Positions 42,395-53,800 of a stretch of 64,000 nt of DNA are shown piece by piece. Under the pieces are notes generated by a model that saw only the letters and a program-made list of their open reading frames with translations, searched no databases and was not told the DNA's origin. The position numbers and the translations under genes are program-made. How positions within the stretch are numbered: the first letter of the stretch is position 1; every line of letters starts with the position of its first letter. The DNA is from Bactericera cockerelli (lineage: Eukaryota > Arthropoda > Insecta > Hemiptera > Triozidae), in the NCBI GenBank assembly GCA_024516035.1, contig CM044963.1, positions 25,463,421-25,527,420 of the forward strand, written 5' to 3'.

Positions 42395-42624
42395 AGTTGA
42401 GAAGCCGGGTTTTGTGTCAATTTTAATGTATGGTGATGTTTTTGTATTGTTCTTGGTAACTGACCTTAGTAGCTTGAAGGTTAAAACAGCGAACTCGTAA
42501 CCTGGAGGTCGTGGTTCGAGATAAAAACCTGGAACTTTTCGAAGGCGCACCGCACCGCTGGAGTGATTTAATTGTAACATCATCGCTCTTGTGATTATGA
42601 TATTAAAAATATATCGCCTCTTGC

Positions 42625-43200
42625 TTATAGAATAGAATAGAATAGAATAGAATAGAATAGAATAGAATAGAATAGAATAGAATAGAATAGAATAGAATAG
42701 AATAGAATAGAATAGAATAGATAGAATAGAATAGAATAGAATAGAATAGAATAGAATAGAATAGAATAGAATAGAATAGAATAGAATAGAATAGAATAGA
42801 ATAGAATAGAATAGAATAGAATAGAATAGAATAGAATAGAATAGAATAGAATAGAATAGAATAGAATAGAATAGAATAGAATAGAATAGAATAGAATAGA
42901 ATAGAATAGAATAGAATAGAATAGAATAGAATAGAATAGAATAGAATAGAATAGAATAGAATAGAATAGAATAGAATAGAATAGAATAGAATAGAATAGA
43001 ATAGAATAGAATAGAATAGAATAGAATAGAATAGAATAGAATAGAATAGAATAGAATAGAATAGAATAGAATAGAATAGAATAGAATAGAATAGAATAGA
43101 ATAGAATAGAATAGAATAGAATAGAATAGAATAGAATAGAATAGAATAGAATAGAATAGAATAGAATAGAATAGAAGATAGAATAGAATAGAATAGAATA
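42625..43200. repeat. (AATAG)n pentanucleotide microsatellite, about 114 units
   Basis: Nearly perfect ATAGA units with single slips near 42720 and 43175. It abuts the degraded tail of a reverse SINE-5 (43203-43297), so the array may have grown from the SINE's simple-sequence tail. Confidence 0.95.
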
Positions 43201-43331
43201 TACCTTGTTTATACTGCCGAGGTAAGACTGAAAAGTCCCTTTATTCCAGCAGTCAAACAGGTCTTATATATTTTAAGGGTTTACAGTCTGATTAGGACTA
43301 ATGAGTGGGTGCGTTAACCTGACAGCCCACC

Positions 43332-44953
43332 AGAACGGATTTTGTCCAAATAAGGCTCAACGTTTTGTGCTCGTTTTGTGCCGTTTTGTGCCAGCAAAAA
43401 TTTATTTTGTACCCCTACCGTTCTCGAGATATAGACCCCCCCTAGGTGGGCTGCTAGAGTAACGTTAACCTAGCAGCCCACCAGAACGGATTGAGTTGAG
43501 ACTAGGTTTATTGGATTCGGCTCGTTTTGTGCCGTTTTGTGCCAAAAATATTTTTCTCCTGCGACCTTTCGTTCCCGAGATATTGACATTTGAAAAAGTC
43601 ACTTTTTGGCGGGAAAATTTTTTTTCTTGGAATTTTCGGAATTTTTTTATACCATCGTTTTGTGCTCGTTTTGTGCTCCAACTTTTGTCATCAAAACTTT
43701 TTTTGTACCCCTACCGTTCTCGAGATATAGACCCCCCCTAGGTGGGCTGCTAGAGTAACGTTAACCTAGCAGCCCACCAGAACGGATTGAGTTGAGACTA
43801 GGTTTATTGAATTCGGCTCGTTTTGTGCCGTTTTGTGCCAAAAATATTTTCCTCCTGCGACGTTTCGTTTCCGAGATATTGACATTTGAAAAAGTCACTT
43901 TTTGGCGGGAAATTTTTTTTTTGTTGGAATTTTCGGAATTTTTTTATACCATCGTTTTGTGCTCGTTTTGTGCTCCAACTTTTGTCATCAAAACTTTTTT
44001 TGTGCCCCTACCGTTCTCGAGATATAGACCCCCCCTAGGTGGGCTGCTAGAGTAACGTTAACCTAGCAGCCCACCAGAACGGATTGAGTTGAGACTAGGT
44101 TTATTGGATTTGGCTCGTTTTGTGCCGTTTTGTGCCAAAAATATTTTTCTCCTGCGACCTTTCGTTCCCGAGATATTGACATTTGAAAAAGTCACTTTTT
44201 GGCGGGAAATTTTTTTTTGTTGGAATTTTCGGAATTTTTTTATACCATCGTTTTGTGCTCCAACTTTTGTCATCAAAACTTTTTTTGTGCCCCTACCGTT
44301 CTCGAGATATAGACCCCCCCTAGGTGGGCTGCTAGAGTAACGTTAACCTAGCAGCCCACCAGAACGGATTGAGTTGAGACTAGGTTTATTGGATTTGGCT
44401 CGTTTTGTGCCGTTTTGTGCCAAAAATATTTTTCTCCTGCGACCTTTCGTTCCCGAGATATTGACATTTGAAAAAGTCACTTTTTGGCGGGAAATTTTTT
44501 TTTCTTGGAATTTTCGGAATTTTTTTATACCATCGTTTTGTGCTCGTTTTGTGCTCCAACTTTTGTCATCAAAACTTTTTTTGTACCCCTACCGTTCTCG
44601 AGATATAGACCCCCCCTAGGTGGGCTGCTAGAGTAACGTTAACCTAGCAGCCCACCAGAACGGATTGAGTTGAGACTAGGTTTATTGGATGCGGCTCGTT
44701 TTGTGCCGTTTTGTGCCAAAAATATTTTTCTCCTGCGACCTTTCGTTCCCGAGATATTGACATTTGAAAAAGTCACTTTTTGGCGGGAAAATTTTTTTTC
44801 TTGGAATTTTCGGATTTTTTTTTATACCATCGTTTTGTGCTCGTTTTGAGCTCCAACTTTTGTCATCAAAACTTTTTTTGTACCCCTACCGTTCTCGAGA
44901 TATAGACCCCCCCTAGGTGGGCTGCTAGGTTAACGTTAACCTAGCAGCCCACC
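43332..44953 (+). repeat. Left-arm tandem array, ~296-bp units
   Basis: CAGAACGG recurs at 43332, 43482, 43778, 44075, 44360, 44656 and 44953. This gives one short unit (150 bp) and five full ones (285-297 bp). Each unit has GTTAACCTAGCAGCCCACC at one end and its near-complement at the other. Confidence 0.92.
44916..44953. repeat. Perfect 38-bp palindrome at the array's inner edge
   Basis: GGTGGGCTGCTAGGTTAACG followed by its exact complement. The same palindrome occurs in the right arm near 47950-47990. Other unit junctions carry an imperfect form (AGAGTAACG). Confidence 0.95.
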
Positions 44954-45563
44954 AGAACGGATTTAGTTAAGACTAGATTCATTCGATTAGTGGCCTTTAG
45001 CGCCAAAAATATTTTCCTACTACGACCTTTCGTTCCCGTCACTTTATGGCGGGAATTAAGGTCACCGTGCGTGCAAGCTAGTGTATCAGCCACAGTGACT
45101 TTTGACAAGATTTTTTTATCTGACCTGGTTGTAGGATTTTTAATGGAAACTTTACATTTTACACAATAATAGATCATTTCTGAACATTTGATTCCATTTG
45201 CTTTTAACGTCTTAATTTTAGATAGTCAGGAAGAAAGTTTTATCCTGCTTACTGCGATTCGTAGAATTCTACGAATCACAGTAAACAGGGGGTAGATTTT
45301 TTTATAAGCCACTAAAAATATCCAAAACTGGCCCGAGGAGTGATTTTAACATGATATGAATAAAAAATGTGAATAGCAGAGATAAATCACAAGTCAATAT
45401 CAGCACTTTCGATTGTTTAGTTTCCATCGTGGGCGCCATCTTGCATCGGGAAAATGCTCAATACTAAAGTGACAATTTATTTGGACCCTACTGGTCAGTG
45501 AGCTATCAGAATCAATTCTAAATTTTTCTCTAGACGCCTATAATCGAAGTTAGCTGATCACCG

Positions 45564-47336
45564 TGCGTGCAAGCTAGTGTATCAGCCACAATGATTACTG
45601 TGAAGATTTTTTTTATCTGACCTGGTTGTAGGATTTTCAATTGAAACTTTACATTTTACACAACAACACATTTGATTCCATTTGCTTTTAAAGTCCTAAT
45701 TTTAGATAGTCAGGAAGATAGTTTTATCCTGTTTACTGAGATTCGTACCAGCTAACAAAATTTATCCTTATTAGCCTGAGAACGCACACACACATATACA
45801 CACCCACATAGCCACACAAACACACACACACGATTCCCAAATCAAATGGAGGGTAAAACCCCCGGCCTGACTATCTCAAATCAGGACGTTAAAAGTGTTA
45901 AAACCAAATAGATATATGAAAGAAGCCTAGACATTAAATCTGGGCGTTCATTTAATCCTTTCACCACCGTTATATAGGTATCTGTGCCTATTTACGACAC
46001 GGAATTATTATTATACCCCACCCAGCCTGCGTTTGGCTAAAATACTAGCATCTCGAACTCTTCACCCCGCTGGACGTTGCCCAAATTCGTGATCTTACTA
46101 GAACCGGAGCATTCAACTTTACTGTCCGGGTAGCTCAGTGGTAAAGGCGGCACTCTGTGAATCCAGAGGTTCCAGAGGTCGTGGGTTCGAAATCCAATCG
46201 GGACATGACTATTTGGGAAATTTACCACTTACATAATAATATGTCTTGGTCTGACTGCTGGAATAATAGTACTCTAATAGTCTTAATCGGGCAGTACAAA
46301 TAATCCGATATTATTATTATTATCCAACGTGTCAGCGACGTTGGCCTAATTGTCTTATATTCGTAAAATTATGTCTAAGGATTCTGAAAAACAAACAGGT
46401 GGAGGGATTCTGACACAGGGAATAATTCTCTCGCTGTGATTATGTGAAGAAAATCCCATGATTCCGTTATATCGCGGGATTTTCCAATGATTTTACAAGT
46501 TTTCCCACTTACTTAAAAAGATCATCATAAATATTGGATCATGAACATGAAACTATAATATACCCTCTAGTTTTGATTTCGGCTTGAAAATAATTGTGTT
46601 TTGTTGTTGTTGTTGTTGTTGTGTTAAATTCTATTCAAATTTCTTTACATAGATTATTGCAAAGTGTGGGATAATTGTCTCAGGCAATATCTACCATCCA
46701 ACCAATGATCTTGCACAACTGAAAAACCGAATTAATTGGTAACCTACTTGAATAATTTTCAATTTACTCCCAAAATATGCAAATGGAAATTAAATTAATA
46801 TAATATCCCTAATTGTATTTATTCAGATTAGAATGTCAGAATGGTTGATCTTTTACATATTGGTGCAATCAAACTCAAATCTGCCTGAACATCTATATCA
46901 GAGGTATATATTATAATTATAATTATGTAGGTAGACAATAAATCACGCGGGATACTTTTTCTGACACTTCCTTGGGGATATTTTTTTTGGGGGGACATTT
47001 GTGGGAAAAAAACAGTATTTGTGGGAAAAGACAGTACTCCAGAATTCTTCCTTGTGTTAAATCCCCACGTGGAGTGAAGAGAAAAGACAACGGCGGCTCA
47101 TGCGTGTCTTGAAATACATATGAGGAATTAGTCTGGGTGAAAATTGGATTAAAGAGGAGAACTGAATAATTTTAATATCGCCTTATTTATATGACTAATT
47201 AGTCCCATTATTGCAGCAGTAAGTGGTCAAATACCTAAATGAGAGGGTAACTTGTCACGTTCCGGCTGGGTTTTGAAACCGCGACCTCCGAAATACCAGT
47301 AGACGCCTTGACCACTGAGCTACCGGGAAAGACCAT
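45564..47336. other. Central spacer of the foldback element
   Basis: No transposase. Contains another copy of the inner-arm piece (45566-45760), a SINE-4 core/tail copy (45840-46015, plus), a shortened 5S SINE (46018-46118, minus), a complete SINE-5 (46122-46325, plus) and a SINE-5 fragment (47180-47332, minus). 46330-47170 is AT-rich with nothing recognised. Confidence 0.65.
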
Positions 47337-47949
47337 TCAGCTAACTTCGATTAGGTGTCTAGAGAAAAATTTAGAATTGATTCTGATAGCTCATTGACCA
47401 GTAGGTTCCAAATAAATTGTCACTTTAGTATTGAGCATTTTCCCGATGCAAGATGGCGCCCACGATCGAAACCAAACAATCGAAAGTGCTAATATTGACT
47501 TGTGATTTATCTCTGCTATTCACATTTTTTATTCATGTCATGTTGAAATCACTCCTCGGGCCAGTTTTGGATATTTTTAATGGCTTATAAAAAAAATCTA
47601 ACCCCTGTTTACTGCGATTCGTAGAATTCTACGAATCGCAGTAAGCAGGATAAAACTTTCTTCCTGACTATCTAAAATTAAGACTTTAAAAGCAAATGGA
47701 ATCAAATGTTCAGAAATGATCTATTGTTGGGTAAAATGTAAAGTTTCCATTAAAAATCCTACAACCAGGTCAGATAAAAAAATCTTGTCAGTAGTCACTG
47801 TGGCTGATACACTAGCTTGCACGCACGGTGACCTCAATTCCCGCCATAAAGTGACGGGAACGAAAGGTCGTAGTAGGAAAATATTTTTGGCGCAAAAGGC
47901 CACTAAACGAGCCTAATCGAATGAATCTAGTCATAACTAAATCCGTTCT

Positions 47950-49572
47950 GGTGGGCTGCTAGGTTAACGTTAACCTAGCAGCCCACCTAGGGGGGGTCTA
48001 TATCTCGAGAACGGTAGGGGTACAAAAAAAGTTTTGATGACTAAAGTTGGAGCTCAAAACGAGCACAAAACGATGGTATAAAAAAATTCCGAAAATTCCA
48101 AGAAAAAAAATTTTCCCGCCAAAAAGTGACTTTTTCAAAAGTCAATATCTCGGGAACGAAAGGTCGCAGGAGAAAAATATTTTTGGCACAAAACGGCACA
48201 AAACGAGCCGAATCCAACAAACCTAGTCTTAACTCAATCCGTTCTGGTGGGCTGCTAGGTTAACGTTACTCTAGCAGCCCACCTAGAGGGGGGTCTATAT
48301 CTCGAGAACGGTAGGGGTACAAAAAAAGTTTTGATGACAAAAGTTGGAGCACAAAACGAGCACAAAACGATGGTATAAAAAAATTCCGAAAATTCCAAGA
48401 AAAAAAATTTTCCCGCCAAAAAGTGACTTTTTCAAATGTCAATATCTCGGGAACGAAAAGTCGCAGGAGAAAAATATTTTTGGCACAAAACGGCACAAAA
48501 CGAGCCGAATCCAATAATCTTAGTCTTAACCCAATCCGTTCTGGTGGGCTGCTAGGTTAACGTTACTCTAGCAGCCCACCTAAGGGGGGTCTATATCTCG
48601 AGAACGGTAGGGGTACAAAAAAAGTTTTGATGACAAAAGTTGGAGCACAAAACGAGCACAAAACGATGGTATAAAAAAATTCCGAAAATTCCAAGAAAAA
48701 AAATTTTCCCGCCAAAAAGTGACTTTTTCAAATGTCAATATCTCGGGAACGAAAGGTCGCAGGAGAAAAATATTTTTGGCACAAAACGAGCCGAATCCAA
48801 CAAACCTAGTCTTAACTCAATCCGTTCTGGTGGGCTGCTAGGTTAACGTTACTCTAGCAGCCCACCTAGGGGGGGTCTATATCTCGAGAACGGTAGGGGT
48901 ACAAAAAAGTTTTGATGACAAAAGTTGGAGCACAAAACGAGCACAAAACGATGGTATAAAAAAATTCCGAAAATTCCAAGAAAAAAAATTTTCCCGCCAA
49001 AAAGTGACTTTTTCAAATGTCAATATCTCGGGAACGAAAAGTCGCAGGAGAAAAATATTTTTGGCACAAAACGGCACAAAACGAGCCGAATCCAATAAAC
49101 TTAGTCTTAACCCAATCCGTTCTGGTGGGCTGCTAGGTTAACGTTACTCTAGCAGCCCACCTAAGGGGGGTCTATATCTCGAGAACGGTAGAGGTACAAA
49201 AAAAGTTTTGATGACAAAAGTTGGAGCACAAAACGAGCACAAAACGATGGTATAAAAAAATTCCGAAAATTCCAAGAAAAAAAAAATTTCCCGCCAAAAA
49301 GTGACTTTTTCAAATGTCAATATCTCGGGAACGAAAGGTCGCAGGAGAAAAATATTTTTGGCACAAAACGGCACAAAACGAGCCGAATCCAATGAACCTA
49401 GTCTCAACTCAATCCGTTCTGGTGGGCTGCTAGGTTAACGTTACTCTAGCAGCCCACCTAGGGGGGGTCTATATCTCGAGAACGGTAGGGGTACAAAATA
49501 AATTTTTGCTGGCACAAAACGGCACAAAACGAGCACAAAACGTTGAGCCTTATTTGAACAAAATCCGTTCTG
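47950..49572 (-). repeat. Right-arm tandem array, ~296-bp units
   Basis: Inverted counterpart of 43332-44953 with five full units and a short last one. Units within an arm are about as similar to each other as to the opposite arm, suggesting gene conversion or recent amplification. Confidence 0.9.
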
Positions 49573-49649
49573 GTGGGCTGTCAGGTTAACGCACCTCTAA
49601 TGAGTCTCTTTTTCCCGGGAGTAAGCCAAACTCATGTTACTGTGTGGTT

Positions 49650-49745
49650 AAAATCAAAAAAGAGAGGATAGCTTGTCATGTCTCGGCTGGGTTTCGAACC
49701 CGCGACTTTTGTATTTGAACAATGAGCTAACGGCTGGTCATTTAT
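49650..49745 (-). mobile_element. SINE-5 head fragment, right flank of the foldback element
   Basis: GTCATGTCTCGGCTGGGTTT, then CGAACCCGCGAC. Its tail half is at 43203-43297, on the other side of the foldback insertion. Confidence 0.6.
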
Positions 49746-50340
49746 ACTTTTCTTTTGTTGTTGTAGTTGTTGTTTTAGAGATATTGATGATGGTAGTGGC
49801 ATTGGTGATGTTAATGGAGCTAAATTATTTAATGTTTTACCAATAGGGTTAAAAGAGATAAACGAAAAACAATTTCTAAGTATCATTTTTATCAATCATA
49901 AAAGATTTAGTACGGAATAAATCTTTTTATGATGTACAAGAATATTTAGATTATTTTAAATATTATGCAATTTCACAAGAATTTTATAACATACTTTTTT
50001 AATACAAAGATAACAATAACACATCTAGTAAATTCGAATATGTAATTATAAACTCATTTTTTCCCCTTAATATTAAATTTCTAATCGTTTAATCAATTTT
50101 TTTCGTGACGGGTCATTCATAATTTTATGTCAAGGCTATTTATCAAATAAAATAAAAATAAGTTGCCGTGAGAAAGCTCTAGAATAGAAGGCTGTTATGG
50201 GGTTTGGTGGAAAAGAAAACCACAGGCTTTAACCTCGCCTCTTGGTTCACTACATATTCTATTGTGTTTTTTATATGTCTTATTTTGTTGAATGTATCAT
50301 GTAGTTGACCAATAAAGTGTTAAATAATAATAATAATAAT
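49746..50340. other. AT-rich noncoding stretch ending in a retroposon-like tail
   Basis: 50200-50340 resembles the LINE-type tail (GGTGGAAAAGAAAACCACAG, AATAAAGTG, AAT repeats). The remainder shows nothing. Confidence 0.4.
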
Positions 50341-50470
50341 AAGGCTCCAGACTTACGTTGGCACGTCTGGAAAGCAGGGGCGGCACTGGACACTCCTGTC
50401 AGAGGGCGAGGCGGGGGTTATCACAGGTGAGACACAGGGGCGCGGTCATGGGGGAGTGAAAGGGCTGCAA
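50341..50470 (-). other. GC-rich exon-like segment
   Basis: The minus strand has a strong 3' splice site (TCTCTCTCTGATGTTGCAG, about 50462), another acceptor CCTCTGACAG at 50396 and a donor C|GTAAGT at 50357. All three frames of the full 105-bp segment contain a stop; the 39-bp part 50357-50395 is open. It could be a 5' UTR exon (possibly of NTAN1, whose ATG follows an acceptor) or a small exon of an unseen gene. Confidence 0.28.
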
Positions 50471-50506
50471 CATCAGAGAGAGATATGAAATATAATGTTA
50501 GGGAAC

Positions 50507-50949
50507 CACTGAGATCACATAACATAGAGGGATCCTTGCCTATCTCGAGATGAATAAATTTATGCGTCCAAATGTGAACAGCTGATGGTCCCTTTTTCAA
50601 CAAATCCCGGCTTCTGATTGGTTCAATTTATTTGAATTTTTTGTTTACCTCATGCAGTGGCGGATAACGAAATATCCTTAATTTTCACGTCAGATAACAA
50701 ATCTTATATTACTACATAATAAGTATAAAATAAGGAAAGTAAAAGAGGAAGCAAAGACAAAAGTAACTAATATGTAAATATGAAAAAAGTAAAATATTAT
50801 TTTAGAAGAATTAGGTAGTTTAGGTACCCGGTCCCTTCACGAGAGAAAAATTAGTACAACTCTGGCATTGATTTTGAAATCAGCTGATGGTCCCTCTTGG
50901 ACGCAAATCATGATACATCGGGTTCTCTCTATGTTACATGATCTCAGTG
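50507..50949. mobile_element. hAT-like MITE, 443 bp, 8-bp target duplication
   Basis: Inverted ends CACTGAGATC...GATCTCAGTG with nearby complementary CATAACATAGAG / CTCTATGTTAC blocks. TAGGGAAC is duplicated at 50499-50506 and 50950-50957. An 8-bp duplication is the hAT signature. Confidence 0.75.
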
Positions 50950-50957
50950 TAGGGAAC

Positions 50958-51405
50958 TTTAAGCGTTGGGTGGAAGAGATTGTCAAAGGCAATAACCCCG
51001 TCTCTTAGTTAGGACATAGAACATTAGAACATATTATCTGTAGTCACCGTTGCCAAGTGAGTTAGCGCGCTATGCATTGCACGCATGGTGACCTGGGTTC
51101 GATCCTCGGTGGTGCAGGAATTTTTCTGCCCTGTACTTGGATGTTCGGGGTCCACTCATAACTCGTGAGGAAAAATGAGTAGCTGCTTTGATGTGAAGCA
51201 GCGACCAGTGGCAGAATCATAGGGAAAAAAATACAAGATATTGTAAATTAAAGTGGTAAAGTCCTATGATTCAGCGCTACCCACTAAAATTGTGACATAA
51301 TAACACAAAGAAAAAGCATTATTATTAATAGGGAACTTTAAGCGTTGGGAGGAAGAGATTGTCAAAGGCAATAATCCCGTCCCTTAGTTAGGACATAGAA
51401 CATAA
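50958..51405 (+). mobile_element. SINE-7 between two LINE-type tail copies
   Basis: TTTAAGCGTTGGGTGGAAGA (50957) and TTTAAGCGTTGGGAGGAAGA (51337) begin two copies of the same tail. A SINE-7 (51039-51330, CGATCCTCGGTGGTGCAGGA) sits between them. Confidence 0.65.
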
Positions 51406-52003
51406 TAGTATAATATTATTATCTGTTTTTTCCCCCTTCTAATTTTGTATTTTAGTTTGCCATTATTTCTATGTACATAATTATGTAGGTAAATACTTCT
51501 TAATAAATTAATAATATTTTTATTTTATTACATAAATAAACCTACATGTATTTTCGTTTTAATCGAGTAACCCACCTTAGTGACTAAATCGACAAGAACA
51601 CGTAGTCTGATGGTCGGTGTTTTCGTTGTTCGAGCCTCTAGAATGGCAAATATTTAGTAAAGCGTATTTAATTTTTCCACTGTATTTTTTTCTTCTCGAA
51701 TAAATTAAGAAAAAATCTATGCAATACATGGACATAAAAATTCTTTCTTCAGGAATTTTCAATTGGCTACTTGGTTACTTGACATCAAGCAGAACAATCA
51801 TTTTCTTCATAACTGACTTTATTGCTTAGAATACCTATACCTATACTAAATCAAACTTGTTAAGGAACAAATTCTCATGTTATAAATTATAGGTTAGAAG
51901 GTATTATTTTTTATAACACGTTATCACTAATAATAATTTTTAATTCGATTCAAGTTCAGCTGATAGAGCTAGTCTATTTCACAAGAGATCACTTGATATG
52001 GAC
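51406..52003. other. AT-rich noncoding stretch before the gap
   Basis: No gene, repeat family or conserved structure recognised. Confidence 0.4.
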
Positions 52004-52103
52004 NNNNNNNNNNNNNNNNNNNNNNNNNNNNNNNNNNNNNNNNNNNNNNNNNNNNNNNNNNNNNNNNNNNNNNNNNNNNNNNNNNNNNNNNNNNNNNNNN
52101 NNN
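52004..52103. other. Assembly gap of exactly 100 N
   Basis: A round-number gap usually means unknown distance, so sequence on the two sides need not be adjacent. Confidence 0.99.
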
Positions 52104-53584
52104 GAAAAAGAGGAAAGGAAAAGAGGAAAAGAGGAGGAGAAAGCCCCAAAACAAAGCTGTAAATAATGAGGTCAACCGAAAAAAAATTTTGTTGCTTGGA
52201 ATTTTTCCCTCTTTTCACGCTTAAATAAAAAACCCAAAAACATTAGATTTTAAAAAATAAAAGCTGCCCTTGAGAACAATCTTTTTTTTTTAAAGACCCC
52301 CTTTTTTTTAAAAGGGGGCCCCCAAGTCGGGAAAAGGAAAAAAACGGGGGGTTAAATCTTATTAGTACTACGGTTCCCCCAAAAACACCCTCACTAGCCC
52401 ATCAAAACCACCCCAAAAAAAAAAACCCCACCCCTAGCTTGCAGTTTTCTGGGGTTCGGGGGTTTTAAAAAAGAAAAAGTTCTCAAAAGGGTATAACCCC
52501 CAAAATGTCAAAAAAAAGAAAAAATTTAAATTTTGTTCAGGATAAAGGGCCCAAAATAACCCAAAAATTTTTTTTAACCAAAAAAATAATTTTAAAAAAA
52601 AAAAATTTAAAAAAAAATATTTTGAGTTCCCCTATAGTTACAAATACCCCTAAAGTTCATTTTTTATAGTTGTTAACATGTGATAAAAAAAAATTGCCTA
52701 AAAGTGTAAGTGTAATTTTTAAAATTTTTTTGGGGGTGAGAATGATGCAGTTTTGATCAACGTTCTTGAACAACAAAGGAGGGGGCCCTTAACATGATAC
52801 AATTTCGGGTTTTTAAATTTTTTAAAGAACAAAAAAATACTTAAAAAAAAAATTTGGGTACAGTAACCATTGCTTCCCCTAAAGAAAACCCTGATCTGTT
52901 AGGAAAAATTTTTTTAAAAGGAAAAAAATGAAATTAAATTTTGTGACCAAAAAAATTTTGTGTTTCAATGAAATTTTTTTTTTTTCCCAAAAAAAATAAC
53001 TAAGGGGATATTTTATTTATTTAAAAAAGAAGTAAAGGGAATTTTAATTTTTTAAAAAAAAGCTTAAATTTTTTTTTTCCTGGAAGAAAAACCTCAGAGT
53101 TAGATTAAAAGGTTTTTTTAACTTAGTTTTGTAATACCAAAAAAAGTGTTGGAGAATAATTTCTTTGAAAGAAAAATTCAATTTAAGAATGTAGGATTAG
53201 AAAATTATTTAACCCCGAGAAAATTTAGTATATTTTTTTTTTTCACCTTGAAAATGCACTAAGTGAAAATTTATCAAACATGAAAATAAATTTTAAAAAA
53301 AAATTTTAATTCAAAAATTTACTAAGGTCGTTGTATAAGAACTGGATTAAAAAAGCGGGCCCTTTTTGTTTTATGATGGTTTTAAATTAACAACAAATGT
53401 ATTGCCTCATGCCCACACTATTTTGAGTGTGTCGTATAAAAATCTTGAATAGCCCGACAATTTTTTAAAAAGGCTATTTTTTTGAGGGGATTTTTTAAAT
53501 TTATTTATTAGAAAAAGGTCGGAAGTGGGTTTTAAAAAAATGAAAGTATTTTTTCAAGTAAAAATGTTTTGGGGAAAAATGTCT

Positions 53585-53800
53585 TTTGCATTCTGGCCCT
53601 ACCCAGGTTTATATTTTAATGTGGGTAGCTGGTACAATTCCCCAAAAGGGAGGGTAAAACCCCTATCCAGAAAAAAAAATCAGGCCCAAAAAACCCAAAA
53701 ATAAAAAAAAAAGGGGGCCCACAATACATCTGTTTTTTTTTTCCATTTTAAATTTTGTAGGGTTTCACTGAAAACCCTGAAAACCGGGCAAAAATAAAAA
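53585..53800 (+). mobile_element. Distorted SINE-3 copy inside the low-accuracy region
   Basis: TGGCCCTACCCAGG, AATGTGGGTAGCTGGTAC, GGGAGGGTAAAACCCC and AGGGTTTCACTGAAAACCCT appear in the right order and spacing for the SINE core and tail. The sequence between them is homopolymeric. Confidence 0.6.

Larger units (their letters stand above)
43307..49596. mobile_element. Foldback-type transposable element (6.3 kb, 2.3-kb inverted arms, 9-bp target duplication)
   Basis: Termini are GGTGCGTTAACCTGACAGCC and its complement, with CTAATGAGT directly repeated outside (43298-43306 and 49597-49605). The arms 43307-45563 and 47337-49596 are inverted copies. Each arm has an outer array of ~296-bp tandem units and an inner ~600-bp unique part (GGCGGGAATTAAGGTCACCG to CTTCGATTAGGTGTCTAG on the complement). 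The 1.77-kb centre holds only SINE fragments and no transposase. Long inverted arms built of tandem repeats plus a 9-bp duplication are the hallmarks of Drosophila foldback elements. It lies inside an older reverse SINE-5. Confidence 0.85.

Noticed and set aside
43496..49407. Repeated 80-87-residue ORFs (MRLGLLDSARFVPFCAKNIF...) in the foldback arms
   Set aside because: They appear once per repeat unit on both strands as by-products of the tandem array. They overlap unit junctions and are frame-shifted between units by T-run changes.
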